Positions 23,484-41,397 of a stretch of 64,000 bases of DNA are shown in pieces. This DNA is from Gemmatimonadaceae bacterium (GTDB lineage: Bacteria; Gemmatimonadota; Gemmatimonadetes; Gemmatimonadales; Gemmatimonadaceae): positions 1 through 64,000 of the forward strand of contig DATNEW010000019.1 in assembly GCA_035606695.1 (NCBI GenBank), written 5' to 3'. The notes beneath the pieces were generated by a model that was not told the origin of the DNA, searched no databases, and worked only from the letters and a program-made list of their open reading frames with translations. The first letter of the stretch is position 1, and each line of letters opens with the position of its first letter. The position numbers were made by a program, and so were the translations under genes.

Positions 23484-23840
23484 ATGCGTCATCGTAAAGC
23501 GGGGCGCCAGCTTCGCCGGACCAGCGAGCAAAAGCTCGCGCTCATGCGGAATCTCGCGTCGTCGCTCATCGAGCACGGCGCGATCGAGACCACCGAAGCC
23601 AAGGCGAAGGAACTGCGTCCGTTCGTCGAGAAGCTGATCACGAAGGCGCGCTCCGGCACGCTGCACGCTCGCCGGCTTGCCGTGCGTCACGTGCACAAGC
23701 GTGAGACGGCCGACAAGCTGTTCCAGGAGCTCGGACCCAAGTTCGCGGCTCGCAAGGGTGGATACACGCGCATTCTCAAGACCGGCCACCGCAAGGGTGA
23801 CGGCGCCGAGATGGCGCGCATCGAGCTGGTGGGAGAATAG
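23484..23840 (+). CDS. rplQ: Ribosomal protein L17 (bL17)
   Basis: A 118-residue large-subunit protein. [20 protein letters not shown] is the canonical start, and [20 protein letters not shown] the canonical end. It lies five bases after rpoA. Confidence 0.97.
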   Translation: MRHRKAGRQLRRTSEQKLALMRNLASSLIEHGAIETTEAKAKELRPFVEKLITKARSGTLHARRLAVRHVHKRETADKLFQELGPKFAARKGGYTRILKTGHRKGDGAEMARIELVGE

Positions 23841-23848
23841 AGGTTCTT

Positions 23849-24067
23849 ATGGCCATTCAGAGAAACGTCTGCTACGCGTGCGGCAAGGGCGTCGCGTTCG
23901 GCAACAACGTGTCGCATGCGAACAACAAGACGCGCCGCACCTGGAAGCCCAATCTGCAGGTGATGCGCACCCTCGTCGACGGAAAGATCGAGAAGGTGAA
24001 GGTGTGCACGCGATGCATGAATGCAGGCAAGGTCAAGCGGGCACCGCGTGGAGCGGCGGTCGTATAA
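23849..24067 (+). CDS. rpmB: Ribosomal protein L28 (bL28), zinc type
   Basis: A 72-residue protein. [20 protein letters not shown] and RTWKPNLQ are typical of L28, and CYAC with CTRC near residue 52 make a zinc site. Its position just after rplQ is less common than a place with rpmG. A strong terminator follows. Confidence 0.95.
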   Translation: MAIQRNVCYACGKGVAFGNNVSHANNKTRRTWKPNLQVMRTLVDGKIEKVKVCTRCMNAGKVKRAPRGAAVV

Positions 24068-24088
24068 CTACGCTGCTCGGCTGATTGA

Positions 24089-25312
<1,224 letters not shown>

Positions 25313-25324
25313 GATGCGAGCCTC

Positions 25325-26267
25325 ATGCGAGCGCTGATCACGGGCGGCGGCGGATTCGTCGGACAGTGGCTCGCGCGCGGACTACTCGCGCGCGGCGATG
25401 CCGTGGATTTGACGGGACTCGGCGCCGCGATACGCGGACCCGACATCCTGTCCCGCCAGGAGCGGCGTGAGGTCCGCTGGCTGCCCGCCGATATGCGCGA
25501 TACCGAGGACGTCGAGCTCGTCGTGCAGCGCAGCCGACCCGACGTGATCGTGCATCTGGCGGGCGTGAGCTTTCCCCCCGACGCCGAGCGCTCGCCGACG
25601 ACGACGTATGACGTCAATGCCCTCGGTGCCGTGCGTCTGCTGTCGGCCGTGCGCCGGCAGAAATCAGCCGGTGCCGTCGATCCCCTCGTGATCATCGTTG
25701 GGTCGGGCATGCAGTACGGCTGTCATGAGCCGGCCGATATGCCGCTCGACGAGCGAGCCGTGCAGCGGCCGACGACGATCTACGCGGCGTCCAAGGCAGC
25801 GCAGGAGGTTGCGGCGCTGCAATTCCACACGTCGGTCGGACTGCGCGTGATCGCGACGCGCAGCTTCAACCACTCGGGCGTTGGCCACGGCACGCAGTAT
25901 CTGCTGCCGTCGCTCGTTGGCCGCGTCAAACGACTCGCGGCGGGCGCCGAGCCGCGCCTCGTGCTCGGCAATGACGTGGTGCGCGACTATCTGCATGTCG
26001 ACGACGTCGTGACCGCCTATCTTTCGTTGGTCGAGCGCGGTCAGCCCGGCGAGGTGTACAACGTGGCGAGCGGACGCGGGGTGAGCGTGCGGCAGCTCGC
26101 CGAGGATGTCTTGCAGCGCGCCAACGTGGCCGCGGAGATTTCGACGGATCCCTCGCTGACGCGCGCCTCCGACATTCCGGTTCTCATCGGTTCACCCGCC
26201 AAGCTGCACGAGCATACGGGCTGGTCGCCGACCAAGACGCACGCCGACATCATCGACGATCTGTTGC

Positions 26268-26284
<17 letters not shown>
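25325..26284 (+). CDS. rmd: GDP-4-keto-6-deoxymannose reductase-like epimerase family enzyme
   Basis: A 319-residue extended [20 protein letters not shown] is the cofactor site, YAASKAAQE holds the catalytic Tyr and Lys, and [18 protein letters not shown] is the RMD-type block equivalent to NHTGPGQ. Together with Gmd it should make GDP-D-rhamnose; GDP-fucose or GDP-talose outcomes are possible. It overlaps carB by 17 bases. Confidence 0.83.
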
Positions 26285-29527
<3,243 letters not shown>

Positions 29528-29531
<4 letters not shown>

Positions 29532-30133
29532 GCGCGGGAAGAGGAGCCGACGTGTTCGTGCACGAATCCGCGTACGTTGACGACGGGGCGCAGATCGGCG
29601 AGGGGACAAAAATTTGGCACTTCTGCCACGTCATGCCGGGCGCCGTGATCGGCGAGCGCTGCAGTCTTGGCCAGAACGTCGTCATGATGAACGGCACGCG
29701 CATGGGCCACAATTGCAAGATTCAGAATAACGTGTCGATCTACGAGGGCGTGGAGCTCGAGGACGACGTGTTTTGCGGCCCGTCGATGGTGTTCACGAAC
29801 GTCATCAACCCGCGCAGCCATGTGTCGCGCAAGAACGAATATCGGCGGACGCTGGTAAAGCGCGGGGCGTCGATCGGCGCGAACGCAACGATCGTCTGCG
29901 GCGTGACGCTCGGCGACTTCGCGTTCGTCGGCGCGGGCGCGGTGATCACGAAGGACGTCTTGCCGTATGCGCTCATGGCCGGCGTGCCGGCGCGGCGCAT
30001 TGGCTGGATGTGTCAATGTGGCGAGCGCTTGAACGGATCGGGGGTCGGCACGTGTGCCGCGTGCGGCACCGCCTATCAGCGCAGCGGGGAGGGCATCGCC
30101 CCCGCCAATCAATCCCGCAAGGAGACGGCATGA
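29528..30133 (+). CDS. wbpD: UDP-2-acetamido-3-amino-glucuronate N-acetyltransferase
   Basis: A 201-residue left-handed beta-helix acetyltransferase. Hexapeptide repeats run from about 10 to 150 ([38 protein letters not shown]). [23 protein letters not shown] is typical of WbpD. The C terminus adds a zinc-ribbon-like CQCG...CAACG. With WbpA, WbpB and WbpE it makes UDP-2,3-diacetamido-2,3-dideoxyglucuronate for surface polysaccharide. Start overlaps carB by four bases. Confidence 0.9.
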
Positions 30134-31200
30134 GCCCCTCGACTGGCTCGGGGCAGAGCGCGCCAACAGACCGGTCGTTTCGTGTTGGCTTGGTGGGGTG
30201 CGGCCGCATCAGCAAGAATCACTTCGACGCGCTGCGAAAGGTCGACGGGCTGAATCTCGCCGCGGTGGCCGACATTGATGCCGATCGTGCGCGCACGGCG
30301 GGCGAAGAGCAGGGCGTCGCGTCGTTCAAGTCGCTCGACGATATGCTGGCGGGCGCCGAGCTGGACATCGTATCGATCTGCACGCCATCGGGTCTGCACT
30401 CGGCGCAAGGCGTGACGGTGGCGAAGTCGGGCAAGCATGTGCTCACCGAAAAGCCGATGTCGCTCACGCTGGCGCAGGCGGATGCGCTCGTGCAGGCGTG
30501 CGACGCCGCGGGCGTGCATCTCTTCGTCGTCAAGCAGAACCGTCTCAATCCGCCGGTGCAGCTGCTCAAGCGCGCGGTGGACAAGAATCGGTTCGGGCGG
30601 ATCTACATGGCGAACGTCACGGTGCGCTGGCAGCGGCCGCAGGAATACTACGACGCCGAGCCGTGGCGCGGGACGTGGGAGTTCGACGGCGGCGCGTTCA
30701 TGGATCAGGCGTCGCACTACGTCGATCTCATTCAGTGGCTGGTCGGGCCGGTCGAGAGCGTGCTCGCGAAAACCGCCACGCAGGCGCGGCGCATCGAGGC
30801 TGAGGATTCTGGTATTGGAATTCTCAAATTTCGCTCGGGCGCGCTGGGCGTGATCGAAGTCAACGTGCTCACCTACCCGCGCAATCTCGAGGGGTCGATC
30901 ACGCTGCTCGGCGAGAAGGGGTCGGTGAAGATCGGCGGCACCGCGGTGAATCGTGTCGAGCACTGGCTGTTCGCCGACTATGATGACGACGACAAGCTCG
31001 TCGAGACAGCGAACACGAATCCGCCGAACGTGTACGGCTTCGGGCACGAGGGGTACTATCGCAACGTGTTGAACGTGCTTCGCGGCCAGGCCAAACCCGA
31101 GACGGATGGGCGCGCCGGGCGGAAGTCGTTGGAGCTCATCCTGGGGATTTACGAGTCGGCGAAGGTGGGGCGGGAAGTGCCGATTCCGTTGAAGGTGTGA
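30130..31200 (+). CDS. wbpB: UDP-GlcNAcA 3-dehydrogenase (Gfo/Idh/MocA family)
   Basis: A 356-residue NAD-dependent sugar oxidoreductase. The Rossmann loop [17 protein letters not shown] is near residue 20, the catalytic block TEKPMSLT is near 117, and [18 protein letters not shown] is typical of WbpB-like proteins. It oxidises carbon 3 of UDP-GlcNAcA. ATG overlaps the wbpD stop by four bases. The first 18 residues are Ser/Thr-rich and probably disordered. Confidence 0.9.
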   Translation: MSPSTGSGQSAPTDRSFRVGLVGCGRISKNHFDALRKVDGLNLAAVADIDADRARTAGEEQGVASFKSLDDMLAGAELDIVSICTPSGLHSAQGVTVAKSGKHVLTEKPMSLTLAQADALVQACDAAGVHLFVVKQNRLNPPVQLLKRAVDKNRFGRIYMANVTVRWQRPQEYYDAEPWRGTWEFDGGAFMDQASHYVDLIQWLVGPVESVLAKTATQARRIEAEDSGIGILKFRSGALGVIEVNVLTYPRNLEGSITLLGEKGSVKIGGTAVNRVEHWLFADYDDDDKLVETANTNPPNVYGFGHEGYYRNVLNVLRGQAKPETDGRAGRKSLELILGIYESAKVGREVPIPLKV

Positions 31201-31202
31201 AG

Positions 31203-31480
31203 GGCGCAACAGCATTTGCCGCGGATGGACGCGGGCACGGCACGGGCACGGCACGGGCACGGCACGGACGCGAAAGAGGATACGGCACTTACGTCACCGC
31301 TCCCAACGAGCCCTGAATTTCCTTAGGGACAACCTCGAGACGCTTCACGTGGCTTCCCGGCGCCGTTCGCAAAAAAATCTCGGCTCGTTGGGAGCGACTG
31401 TGTGGATGCCGCATGCCCTCTCCCGTCCGCGCCGTGCCCGTGCAGTGTCCGCGTAAGTCCGCGGCCACTGCTGTTGCGCC
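31203..31480. repeat. Long nested hairpin element in the wbpB-wbpE gap
   Basis: The 416-base gap between wbpB and wbpE contains no gene. It holds a 278-bp element whose ends are inverted copies: ggcgcaacagca / tgctgttgcgcc outside, then ccgcgga-type segments, then a perfect inner pair cgctcccaacgagcc and ggctcgttgggagcg around a loop of about 60 bases. The left arm also carries tandem gcacggcacgg units. It resembles a non-autonomous miniature element. Confidence 0.8.
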
Positions 31481-31616
31481 GTTCCGCCCTACCGCGTCGC
31501 GAAGAATTGTTCATTGACGTAGGGTGTTGCCGCTACGAACTTTACAGGCTCAATCGCATCGCTTCGACGCCGGCGGTCCGAGGACGCCGGTGCACCCTCT
31601 AGATTGGCTCCGACCC

Positions 31617-32729
31617 ATGCCCGTACCTCTGCTGGATCTGCGTGCCCAGCACGCCACGATCCGCGATGAAGTCCTTCCCAAGCTCACCGCGCTCGTCGAT
31701 TCGCAACTCTTCATTCTCGGCGCACCGGTCGAGCAGCTCGAGCGCGAAGTCGCCGAGTTGTCGCACACGAAATTCGCGGTGGGGTGCGCGAGCGGCACCG
31801 ACGCACTGCTCCTCGCCTTGAAGGCGCTCGACGTCGGTCCCGGCGACGAAGTCGTCACGACGCCGTTCACGTTCTTCGCGACGGCGGGCACCATCCACAA
31901 TGCCGGCGCGCGCCCGGTATTCGTGGACATCGATCCCAGGACGTTCAACATCCTGCCCGAAGCCGCGGCCGCGGCGCGCACGCCGAAGACGAAGGCGGTC
32001 ATGCCGGTGGACTTGTTCGGTCAGATGGCGCCCATCGAGGACGTCGCGAAGGCGATGCCGGGTGTTCCGCTCATCGAGGACGCCGCGCAGACGATCGGCG
32101 CCAAGCGCTCGATCGATGGCGAATGGCGCATGGCGGGCGAGGTCGCGACCATCGGCACGTTCAGCTTCTTCCCCTCGAAGAACCTCGGCGGCTATGGCGA
32201 CGGCGGCATGATGGTCACGCAGCACGAAGCGTTGGCCACGCGGCTCAAGCGGCTGCGCATGCACGGCGGCGCGAAGCAGTACTTCCACGACGAAGTCGGA
32301 TTCAACAGCCGTCTCGATGCGCTGCAGGCCGTGGTGCTGAGCGCGAAGCTGCCGCATCTCGCGGGCTGGAGCGCCGGGCGCCGCAAGAACGCGGCCTTCT
32401 ACGACAAGGCGTTCGCCGATCTGGCCGACGTGACGACGCCGTACATCGATCGCTCGAACGAGTCGATCTTCAACCAATACACCATTCGGGTCGAGCGGCG
32501 CGACGATCTTCAGAGTTTTCTGAAGGAGCGCGGCATCGGCACGTCGATCTACTATCCGCTGCCGCTGCACTTGCAGCCGTGCTTCGAGTACCTGGGGTAC
32601 AAGCGCGGTCAGCTGCCCGAGTCCGAGCGCGCGGCGAACGAGGTGCTGTCGCTGCCGATTTATCCCGAGCTGACGGAGTCGCAGCTCGACGAAGTCGTCT
32701 CGGGAGTGCGGGCCTTTTATGGCCGCTAA
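31617..32729 (+). CDS. wbpE: UDP-2-acetamido-3-ketoglucuronate aminotransferase (DegT family)
   Basis: A 370-residue PLP enzyme of the DegT/DnrJ/EryC1/StrS family, adding an amino group from glutamate at carbon 3. VPLLDLRAQHATIRDEVL is the usual start; CASGTDALLLALKAL, the Asp in LIEDAAQTIGAK, and FFPSKNLGGYGDGG with the PLP Lys are all present. ATG 31617 is chosen since upstream codons run into intergenic sequence. It overlaps wbpA by 11 bases. Confidence 0.92.
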   Translation: MPVPLLDLRAQHATIRDEVLPKLTALVDSQLFILGAPVEQLEREVAELSHTKFAVGCASGTDALLLALKALDVGPGDEVVTTPFTFFATAGTIHNAGARPVFVDIDPRTFNILPEAAAAARTPKTKAVMPVDLFGQMAPIEDVAKAMPGVPLIEDAAQTIGAKRSIDGEWRMAGEVATIGTFSFFPSKNLGGYGDGGMMVTQHEALATRLKRLRMHGGAKQYFHDEVGFNSRLDALQAVVLSAKLPHLAGWSAGRRKNAAFYDKAFADLADVTTPYIDRSNESIFNQYTIRVERRDDLQSFLKERGIGTSIYYPLPLHLQPCFEYLGYKRGQLPESERAANEVLSLPIYPELTESQLDEVVSGVRAFYGR

Positions 32730-34083
32730 GTCATCGGCCGCCACGTCCTCCAAGCAGGTTCTCCTCGACCGTTTCCACGACCGGTCCGCCGTGCTCGGTG
32801 TGATCGGTCTGGGCTACGTCGGCTTGCCCTTGGCGGTGGAATTCGCGAAAGCCGGCTTTCACGTGATCGGCTACGACGTGAGCCAGCGCGTCGTCGATCT
32901 CCTGAACGCCGGCGATTCGCACATTCAGGACGTGCCGGCGTCCGAAGTGGCGGCGCTCGTGCGCGGCGGCAAGTTCGAGGCGACGAGCGATGAGACGCGC
33001 CTGTCCGAGACCGATGCGATCTCGATCGCGGTCCCGACGCCGCTCGGCAAGACGCGTGATCCGGACATGAGCTACGTGATCGCCGCCGCCGACGCGACGA
33101 CGCGGCAAGTGCACGCGGGGATGCTCGTCATCCTCGAGAGTACGACGTATCCGGGCACGACACGCGAAGTGCTGCTGCCCGCGCTCACGAATCGCGGATT
33201 CACCGTGGGCAAAGACGTGTTCGTGGCGTTCAGCCCCGAGCGCGTCGATCCCGGCAATCCCGTATACCACACGAAGAACACACCGAAAGTCGTCGGCGGC
33301 GTGACGCCGAATTGCACGGAGCTCGCCACGGCGCTGTACGGCAGCTGCATCGACCAGGTCGTGCCGGTCTCGTCGCCCGAAGCCGCCGAGCTGACGAAGC
33401 TGCTCGAGAACACATTCCGATCCGTGAATATCGGTTTGGTGAACGAGATGGCGATCGTCTGCGACAAGCTCGGTGTCGACGTGTGGGAAGTGATCGACGC
33501 CGCCGCGACCAAGCCGTTCGGGTTCATGAAATTCACGCCGGGCCCCGGCATCGGCGGCCACTGCATTCCGCTCGATCCGCACTATCTCGCGTGGAAGATG
33601 CGGACGCTGAATTACAAGACGCGCTTCATCGACCTCGCGAGCGAGATCAACAGCCACATGCCGGCGTTCGTCGTCGAGAAAGTGGCGCACGCGCTGAATC
33701 AGGATCGGAAGCCGATCAACGGCAGCAAGGTGCTCGTGCTCGGTGTGGCCTACAAGCGCGACATCGATGACGTGCGCGAAAGTCCGGCGCTCGACGTCAT
33801 TCGCCTGCTCGAGGAGCAGGGCGGCGCCGTGACGTTCCATGACCCGTTCATTCGCTGCATTCGTGAAGACGGCCATACGCGCGAAGGCGTCGATCTCACC
33901 GCCGCCCGCCTCGATGCGTGCGATGCCGTGGTGATCGTCACGGACCATCGTGGCGTCGACTATCAGCTGGTCATGGACCACGCCCCGCTCATCGTCGACA
34001 GCCGGAACATCACGGCGGGCCTGGTCAAAACCCGAGCGCGCGTCGTCACGCTGTCGGCCGGGCAGGCGCCCGTGCCGTCGTGA
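32719..34083 (+). CDS. wbpA: UDP-N-acetylglucosamine 6-dehydrogenase
   Basis: A 454-residue nucleotide-sugar dehydrogenase. GVIGLGYVGLPLAVEFAKAG near 30 binds NAD, STTYPGTTREVL and SPERVDPGN are WbpA/WecC-type blocks, and the catalytic Cys is in GPGIGGHCIPLDPHYL near 280. It oxidises UDP-GlcNAc to UDP-GlcNAcA, the first step of the diacetamido-glucuronate pathway. Confidence 0.92.
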   Translation: MAAKSSAATSSKQVLLDRFHDRSAVLGVIGLGYVGLPLAVEFAKAGFHVIGYDVSQRVVDLLNAGDSHIQDVPASEVAALVRGGKFEATSDETRLSETDAISIAVPTPLGKTRDPDMSYVIAAADATTRQVHAGMLVILESTTYPGTTREVLLPALTNRGFTVGKDVFVAFSPERVDPGNPVYHTKNTPKVVGGVTPNCTELATALYGSCIDQVVPVSSPEAAELTKLLENTFRSVNIGLVNEMAIVCDKLGVDVWEVIDAAATKPFGFMKFTPGPGIGGHCIPLDPHYLAWKMRTLNYKTRFIDLASEINSHMPAFVVEKVAHALNQDRKPINGSKVLVLGVAYKRDIDDVRESPALDVIRLLEEQGGAVTFHDPFIRCIREDGHTREGVDLTAARLDACDAVVIVTDHRGVDYQLVMDHAPLIVDSRNITAGLVKTRARVVTLSAGQAPVPS

Positions 34084-34110
34084 TAGAACGCTCATGACGA
34101 AACGCGCATC

Positions 34111-35421
34111 GTGAATCTCAGCGTCGTTGGAACGGGATACGTCGGCCTGGTGGTCGGCGCGTGCCTGGCGGAAACGGGCAACCAGGTCGTCGGCGCGGAC
34201 GTCGACGCGGCGAAGATCGACGGCCTCAAACAGAACGTCATTCCGATCTACGAGCCGGGACTCGACCGCCTCGTCGAGCGAAACCAGGACGCCGGACGTC
34301 TCGAATTCACGACCGACGTCGCCGGCGCGATCGCGCAGAGCGAAGTCGTGTTCATCGCCGTCGGCACGCCGCCCGACGAAGACGGCTCGGCGGACCTTCG
34401 CCACGTGCTCGCGGTGGCCGAACAGATCGGCCAGCACATGAAACGCGAGCTGGTGGTGGTGACCAAATCCACCGTGCCGGTCGGCACCGCCACGAAAGTC
34501 GCGGCCGCCGTCGCGAAGCACGCCCGCTTTCCGTTTCACGTCGTGAGCAATCCCGAGTTCCTGAAGGAAGGCGCGGCGATCGACGACTTCATGAAGCCGG
34601 ATCGCGTCGTGCTCGGCGCCGAGACGGATCATGCGCGAAGCGTGATGGCGGAGCTCTATGCGCCGTTCGTGCGCACCGGAAAGCCGGTGATCTTCATGGA
34701 CATCGCGTCGGCGGAGATGACCAAGTACGCGGCGAATGCGATGCTGGCGACGCGGATCTCGTTCATGAACGAGATCGCGATGCTCTGCGAGGCCTGCGGC
34801 GCGAACGTGGATCTCGTGCGGAAGGGCATTGGGTCGGACGATCGCATCGGCCCGGCGTTTCTCTTTCCGGGCCCTGGATACGGCGGCTCGTGCTTTCCCA
34901 AGGATGTGAAGGCGCTCGCGCGCACGGCACGCGAGCAGTCGACCTGTCTCCGTATTCTCGAGGCGGTGGAAGAGGTCAACGAGAATCAGAAGCATCGCAT
35001 GTTCGCGAAGCTTCGTGCCGCGCTCGGCGCCGATCTCACGGGCGTGCGCGTGGCGGTGTGGGGACTGGCGTTCAAGCCGAACACCGACGACATGCGCGAG
35101 GCGCCGGCGCTGACGTTGATCGAGGATCTGCTCGCGGCGGGCGCCAAGGTCACGGCACACGATCCGGCGGCCATGGACGAAGCGCGGCGGCGGCTGGGCG
35201 ATCGCATCGACTACGCCGACACGGCATACGACGCGCTGACGGATGCCGACGCGCTGGCCGTGCTCACCGATTGGAACGAGTACCGGCATCCCGACTTCGC
35301 GCGCATTCGCTCGGCGCTCAGGCGTCCGGTGATCGTCGACGGCCGCAACCTGTATCCGCTGCACAAGATGGCGGACCTGGGCTTCACGTATCATTCGATC
35401 GGCCGCCGGGTTGTTAAGTAA
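34111..35421 (+). CDS. ugd: UDP-glucose 6-dehydrogenase
   Basis: A 436-residue enzyme making UDP-glucuronate. VVGTGYVGLVVGACLAETG is at the N terminus, STVPVGTATKV and EFLKEGAAIDDFMKPDRVV follow, and the catalytic Cys is in GPGYGGSCFPKDVKAL near 265. The C-terminal GLAFKPNTDDMREAP is typical. GTG start. The next gene consumes its product. Confidence 0.96.
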   Translation: MNLSVVGTGYVGLVVGACLAETGNQVVGADVDAAKIDGLKQNVIPIYEPGLDRLVERNQDAGRLEFTTDVAGAIAQSEVVFIAVGTPPDEDGSADLRHVLAVAEQIGQHMKRELVVVTKSTVPVGTATKVAAAVAKHARFPFHVVSNPEFLKEGAAIDDFMKPDRVVLGAETDHARSVMAELYAPFVRTGKPVIFMDIASAEMTKYAANAMLATRISFMNEIAMLCEACGANVDLVRKGIGSDDRIGPAFLFPGPGYGGSCFPKDVKALARTAREQSTCLRILEAVEEVNENQKHRMFAKLRAALGADLTGVRVAVWGLAFKPNTDDMREAPALTLIEDLLAAGAKVTAHDPAAMDEARRRLGDRIDYADTAYDALTDADALAVLTDWNEYRHPDFARIRSALRRPVIVDGRNLYPLHKMADLGFTYHSIGRRVVK

Positions 35422-35427
35422 TCTATA

Positions 35428-36360
35428 ATGAGAGTTCTCATCACCGGCGCCGCCGGCTTTCTCGGGTCGCACCTCGCGGATCGGTTTCTGCGCGAGGGCC
35501 ACGAGGTCGTCGGGCTGGACAATTTCATCACCGGCAGTCCCGAGAACATCGCCCACCTGACGGGGAACGAGCGGTATCGCTTCGTTCGCCACAACATCTC
35601 CGACCCGACGTTCATCGCGGGCGAGCTCGAGGGCGTTCTGCACTTCGCGTCGCCGGCGAGCCCGGTGGATTATCTCGAGCTGCCCATTCAAACGCTGAAG
35701 GTGGGCTCGCTCGGGACGATCAACGCGCTGGGGATCGCGAAAGCGAAAGGGGCGCGCTTCTTCCTGGCGTCCACGTCGGAAGTGTACGGCGATCCGTTGG
35801 TGCATCCGCAGCGCGAGGACTATTGGGGAAACGTGAATCCCGTCGGTCCGCGCGGGGTGTACGACGAAGCCAAGCGCTTCGCCGAGGCGGTGACGATGGC
35901 GTATCATCGATCGCATGGCGTGGATACGCGGATCGTCCGGATCTTCAACACCTACGGACCGCGGATGCGGCCCAACGACGGCCGCGTCGTCTCCAATTTC
36001 ATCGTGCAGGCGCTGGCCGGAGAGCCGATCACGATCTTTGGCGACGGCAGCCAGACGCGCAGCTTCTGCTACGTGGACGACGAGGTCGAAGGGCTCTACC
36101 GCCTGTTCATGGGCGGCGACTCGGGACCGACCAACATCGGCAACCCCGACGAGTACACCGTGAAAGAGCTTGCCGAGATCGTCCTGGAGCTCACGGGATC
36201 GCGCTCGAAGATCGTGTTTCGCGAACTCCCGGAGGACGATCCCAAGGTGCGGAAGCCGGACATCGCCCGGGCTCGGCAACTGCTGGGGTGGGAGCCGGCC
36301 GTCAACGTCCGGGACGGTGTGGCGCGCACGATCGAATACTTCCGGAAGCGTCTCGGCTGA
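35428..36360 (+). CDS. UDP-glucuronate decarboxylase (UDP-xylose synthase)
   Basis: A 310-residue extended [18 protein letters not shown] binds [22 protein letters not shown] and [14 protein letters not shown] are characteristic of [12 protein letters not shown] is the catalytic block, and [10 protein letters not shown] is typical. It turns UDP-glucuronate into UDP-xylose. It follows ugd by six bases, fitting a substrate relay. dTDP-glucose dehydratase is a less likely reading. Confidence 0.93.
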   Translation: MRVLITGAAGFLGSHLADRFLREGHEVVGLDNFITGSPENIAHLTGNERYRFVRHNISDPTFIAGELEGVLHFASPASPVDYLELPIQTLKVGSLGTINALGIAKAKGARFFLASTSEVYGDPLVHPQREDYWGNVNPVGPRGVYDEAKRFAEAVTMAYHRSHGVDTRIVRIFNTYGPRMRPNDGRVVSNFIVQALAGEPITIFGDGSQTRSFCYVDDEVEGLYRLFMGGDSGPTNIGNPDEYTVKELAEIVLELTGSRSKIVFRELPEDDPKVRKPDIARARQLLGWEPAVNVRDGVARTIEYFRKRLG

Positions 36361-36443
36361 GCCGCCCGAGCTGTTTATCTTTCCCAGCTCGACCACGCGT
36401 TCGACTTCGAACCGCAGCCCCTGTCACGGGTACCAACCCAGAT

Positions 36444-37265
36444 ATGCACCGTAACTCCTGGAGACTCGTCGCGTTCCTGATGTTCTGGGGCCTCGCGGCG
36501 TGCCACCCGGAATTCCAGCTGAAGAACCTCACGACGAACGAGTCCCTCTACACGGCCTCGCTCAAGGAATTTCAGCGGAAGCACTGGGACAATGCCGTAG
36601 CGGGCTTCGAGAAGCTCACCACCGACCTGCCGCCGCGCGACACGCTGCTGCCGCGGTCGTACTGGTATCTGGCCGAGGCGCACGATCGCATGGGCGAGCA
36701 CCTGCTCGCCGCGCAGAGCTTCAGCCGGCTCACGGAGACGTTCCCCGACGATAGCCTGGCGGACGACGCCGCGCTCGAGTCGGCGCGGTCCTATAAAAAG
36801 CTCTGGCGCCGTCCGGAGCTCGACCCGCAGTACGGCGACATCGCCGTCACCTCCTACAACACGCTGATCGGGCTCTATCCGAACTCGCCGCTCTTGCCGC
36901 AGGCGCAGAAGGAGCTGGGCGAGCTCGACGAGATGTTCGCCGAGAAGGACTACGACTCGGGCATCTACTATTTCCGTCGCAAGGCCTGGGACTCGGCGAA
37001 CCTGTATTTCAAGGACGTCCTGGCCAAGCATCCCAACGCGCCGAAGGCGCGTGATGCGGGCACCAAGCTCGTTCAGTCGTACAAGGCGATCGGCTACAAG
37101 GACGACGCGACCGACCTGTGTACGGAGCTCAAGCAGCGCTACCCCAGCGACAAACAGGTTGCCGATGTCTGCCGCGGGCTTCCGACGGCTGTCGCCGCGA
37201 AGCCCGACTCGACCCCGGCGCCGCCGCGCGCGCCTCCAGCGACCAAGCCGCCGACGACGAACTGA
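36444..37265 (+). CDS. bamD: Outer membrane assembly lipoprotein BamD
   Basis: A 273-residue lipoprotein with signal peptide and lipobox LAAC (Cys20). TPR-like helices fill residues 30-240: SLYTASLKEFQRKHWDNAV, SYWYLAEAHDRMGEHLLAAQ, SFSRLTETFPDDSL, and SGIYYFRRKAWDSANLYF, matching the BamD/YfiO layout. The Pro-rich tail is extra. It works with BamA to insert beta-barrels. Confidence 0.9.
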   Translation: MHRNSWRLVAFLMFWGLAACHPEFQLKNLTTNESLYTASLKEFQRKHWDNAVAGFEKLTTDLPPRDTLLPRSYWYLAEAHDRMGEHLLAAQSFSRLTETFPDDSLADDAALESARSYKKLWRRPELDPQYGDIAVTSYNTLIGLYPNSPLLPQAQKELGELDEMFAEKDYDSGIYYFRRKAWDSANLYFKDVLAKHPNAPKARDAGTKLVQSYKAIGYKDDATDLCTELKQRYPSDKQVADVCRGLPTAVAAKPDSTPAPPRAPPATKPPTTN

Positions 37266-37268
37266 TCC

Positions 37269-37847
37269 GTGCGGATCGGCCTCCTTGGGGGCAGCTTCGA
37301 TCCCCCACACAACGGACATCTGCTCGCGGCCGGGGATGCGTTTGAATCCCTCGGTCTCGATCGGCTGATCTGGATGCCCACCGCCGTTCAACCATTCAAG
37401 GTGGGACAGGCTTCCGCTACGGCGGAGCAGCGTCTTCGCATGGTCCGGTCGCTCGTCGGCGACGATTCGCGGTTCGCGGTCGATTCCATGGAAATCGAAC
37501 GGGGCGGTTTATCTTACACGGTTGACACTTTGACGACCTTGGCGGCCCGCTGGCCCTCGGCAGCGTTCTTTTTGCTGATCGGGGCCGATGCGGCGGCCAG
37601 CTTCGCGAAGTGGCGCGATCCCCGGCGAATCGCTGAATTGGCGACGCTTGTAGTGCTGCAACGGGCTGGCGGCGACGACCCCGAACTGTCGTCGTTGCCG
37701 GCGGCAACGAAGGTGCTGGCCACCCGGCGCATCGATATCTCGTCCACCGAGATTCGTGACCGGGTCCGGCAGGGCAAGTCGATTCGAGGATTCGTACCGG
37801 ACGCCGTGGCCGAGCTCATCGCGGCCGAGCGGCTCTATCAAGCTTGA
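37269..37847 (+). CDS. nadD: Nicotinate-nucleotide adenylyltransferase
   Basis: A 192-residue NAD-synthesis enzyme. GLLGGSFDPPHNGHL with the HxGH nucleotidyl-transfer motif is at residue 4, SYTVDTL in the middle, and ISSTEIRDRVRQGKSIRGFV near the end. GTG start three bases after bamD stop. Confidence 0.95.
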   Translation: MRIGLLGGSFDPPHNGHLLAAGDAFESLGLDRLIWMPTAVQPFKVGQASATAEQRLRMVRSLVGDDSRFAVDSMEIERGGLSYTVDTLTTLAARWPSAAFFLLIGADAAASFAKWRDPRRIAELATLVVLQRAGGDDPELSSLPAATKVLATRRIDISSTEIRDRVRQGKSIRGFVPDAVAELIAAERLYQA

Positions 37848-37852
37848 ATGCG

Positions 37853-37905
37853 GCATTCCGAGCGCAGGTGCGACGCGTGCGTCGCGCCGAAGCGAGGAGC
37901 CACGA
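37853..37905. repeat. Dispersed palindromic-family repeat upstream of secA
   Basis: cattccgagcgcaggtgcg...gcgccgaagcgaggagcc is nearly the same as 711-756, with an extra inner segment acgcgtgcgtc. It lies between nadD and secA. Confidence 0.72.
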
Positions 37906-37919
37906 CATAGAGGGTTCGC

Positions 37920-41207
<3,288 letters not shown>

Positions 41208-41231
41208 CGTCGCGCCGGAATTGGGGTGGAT

Positions 41232-41263
41232 CGAGGGCCGCTGCCTAGTCGTAGCGGCCCTCG
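41232..41263 (+). terminator. Hairpin after secA
   Basis: cgagggccgct pairs perfectly with agcggccctcg over 11 bp around a 10-base loop, 25 bases after the secA stop. The following sequence tcattta has only a weak T run. It probably ends or attenuates the secA transcript. Confidence 0.65.
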
Positions 41264-41397
41264 TCATTTACAGATACCGCTGCAACGGCCGACGGGCGCA
41301 ACCACAACGACAAAACGACGTGATTCAAGGCGCAACAAAAGGGTGCGGGCTCGTGAGCGGCGCCGCCCTACCTTGCTCCATTCGCGAGGAGAGAAGC

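Noticed and set aside
32731-36396. A 1221-codon open frame on the - strand
   Set aside because: It lies exactly opposite wbpE end, wbpA, ugd and the UDP-xylose synthase gene. In such G+C-rich DNA the antisense frame is open because stop codons are rare. Its translation is Arg/His/Val-rich with no domain.
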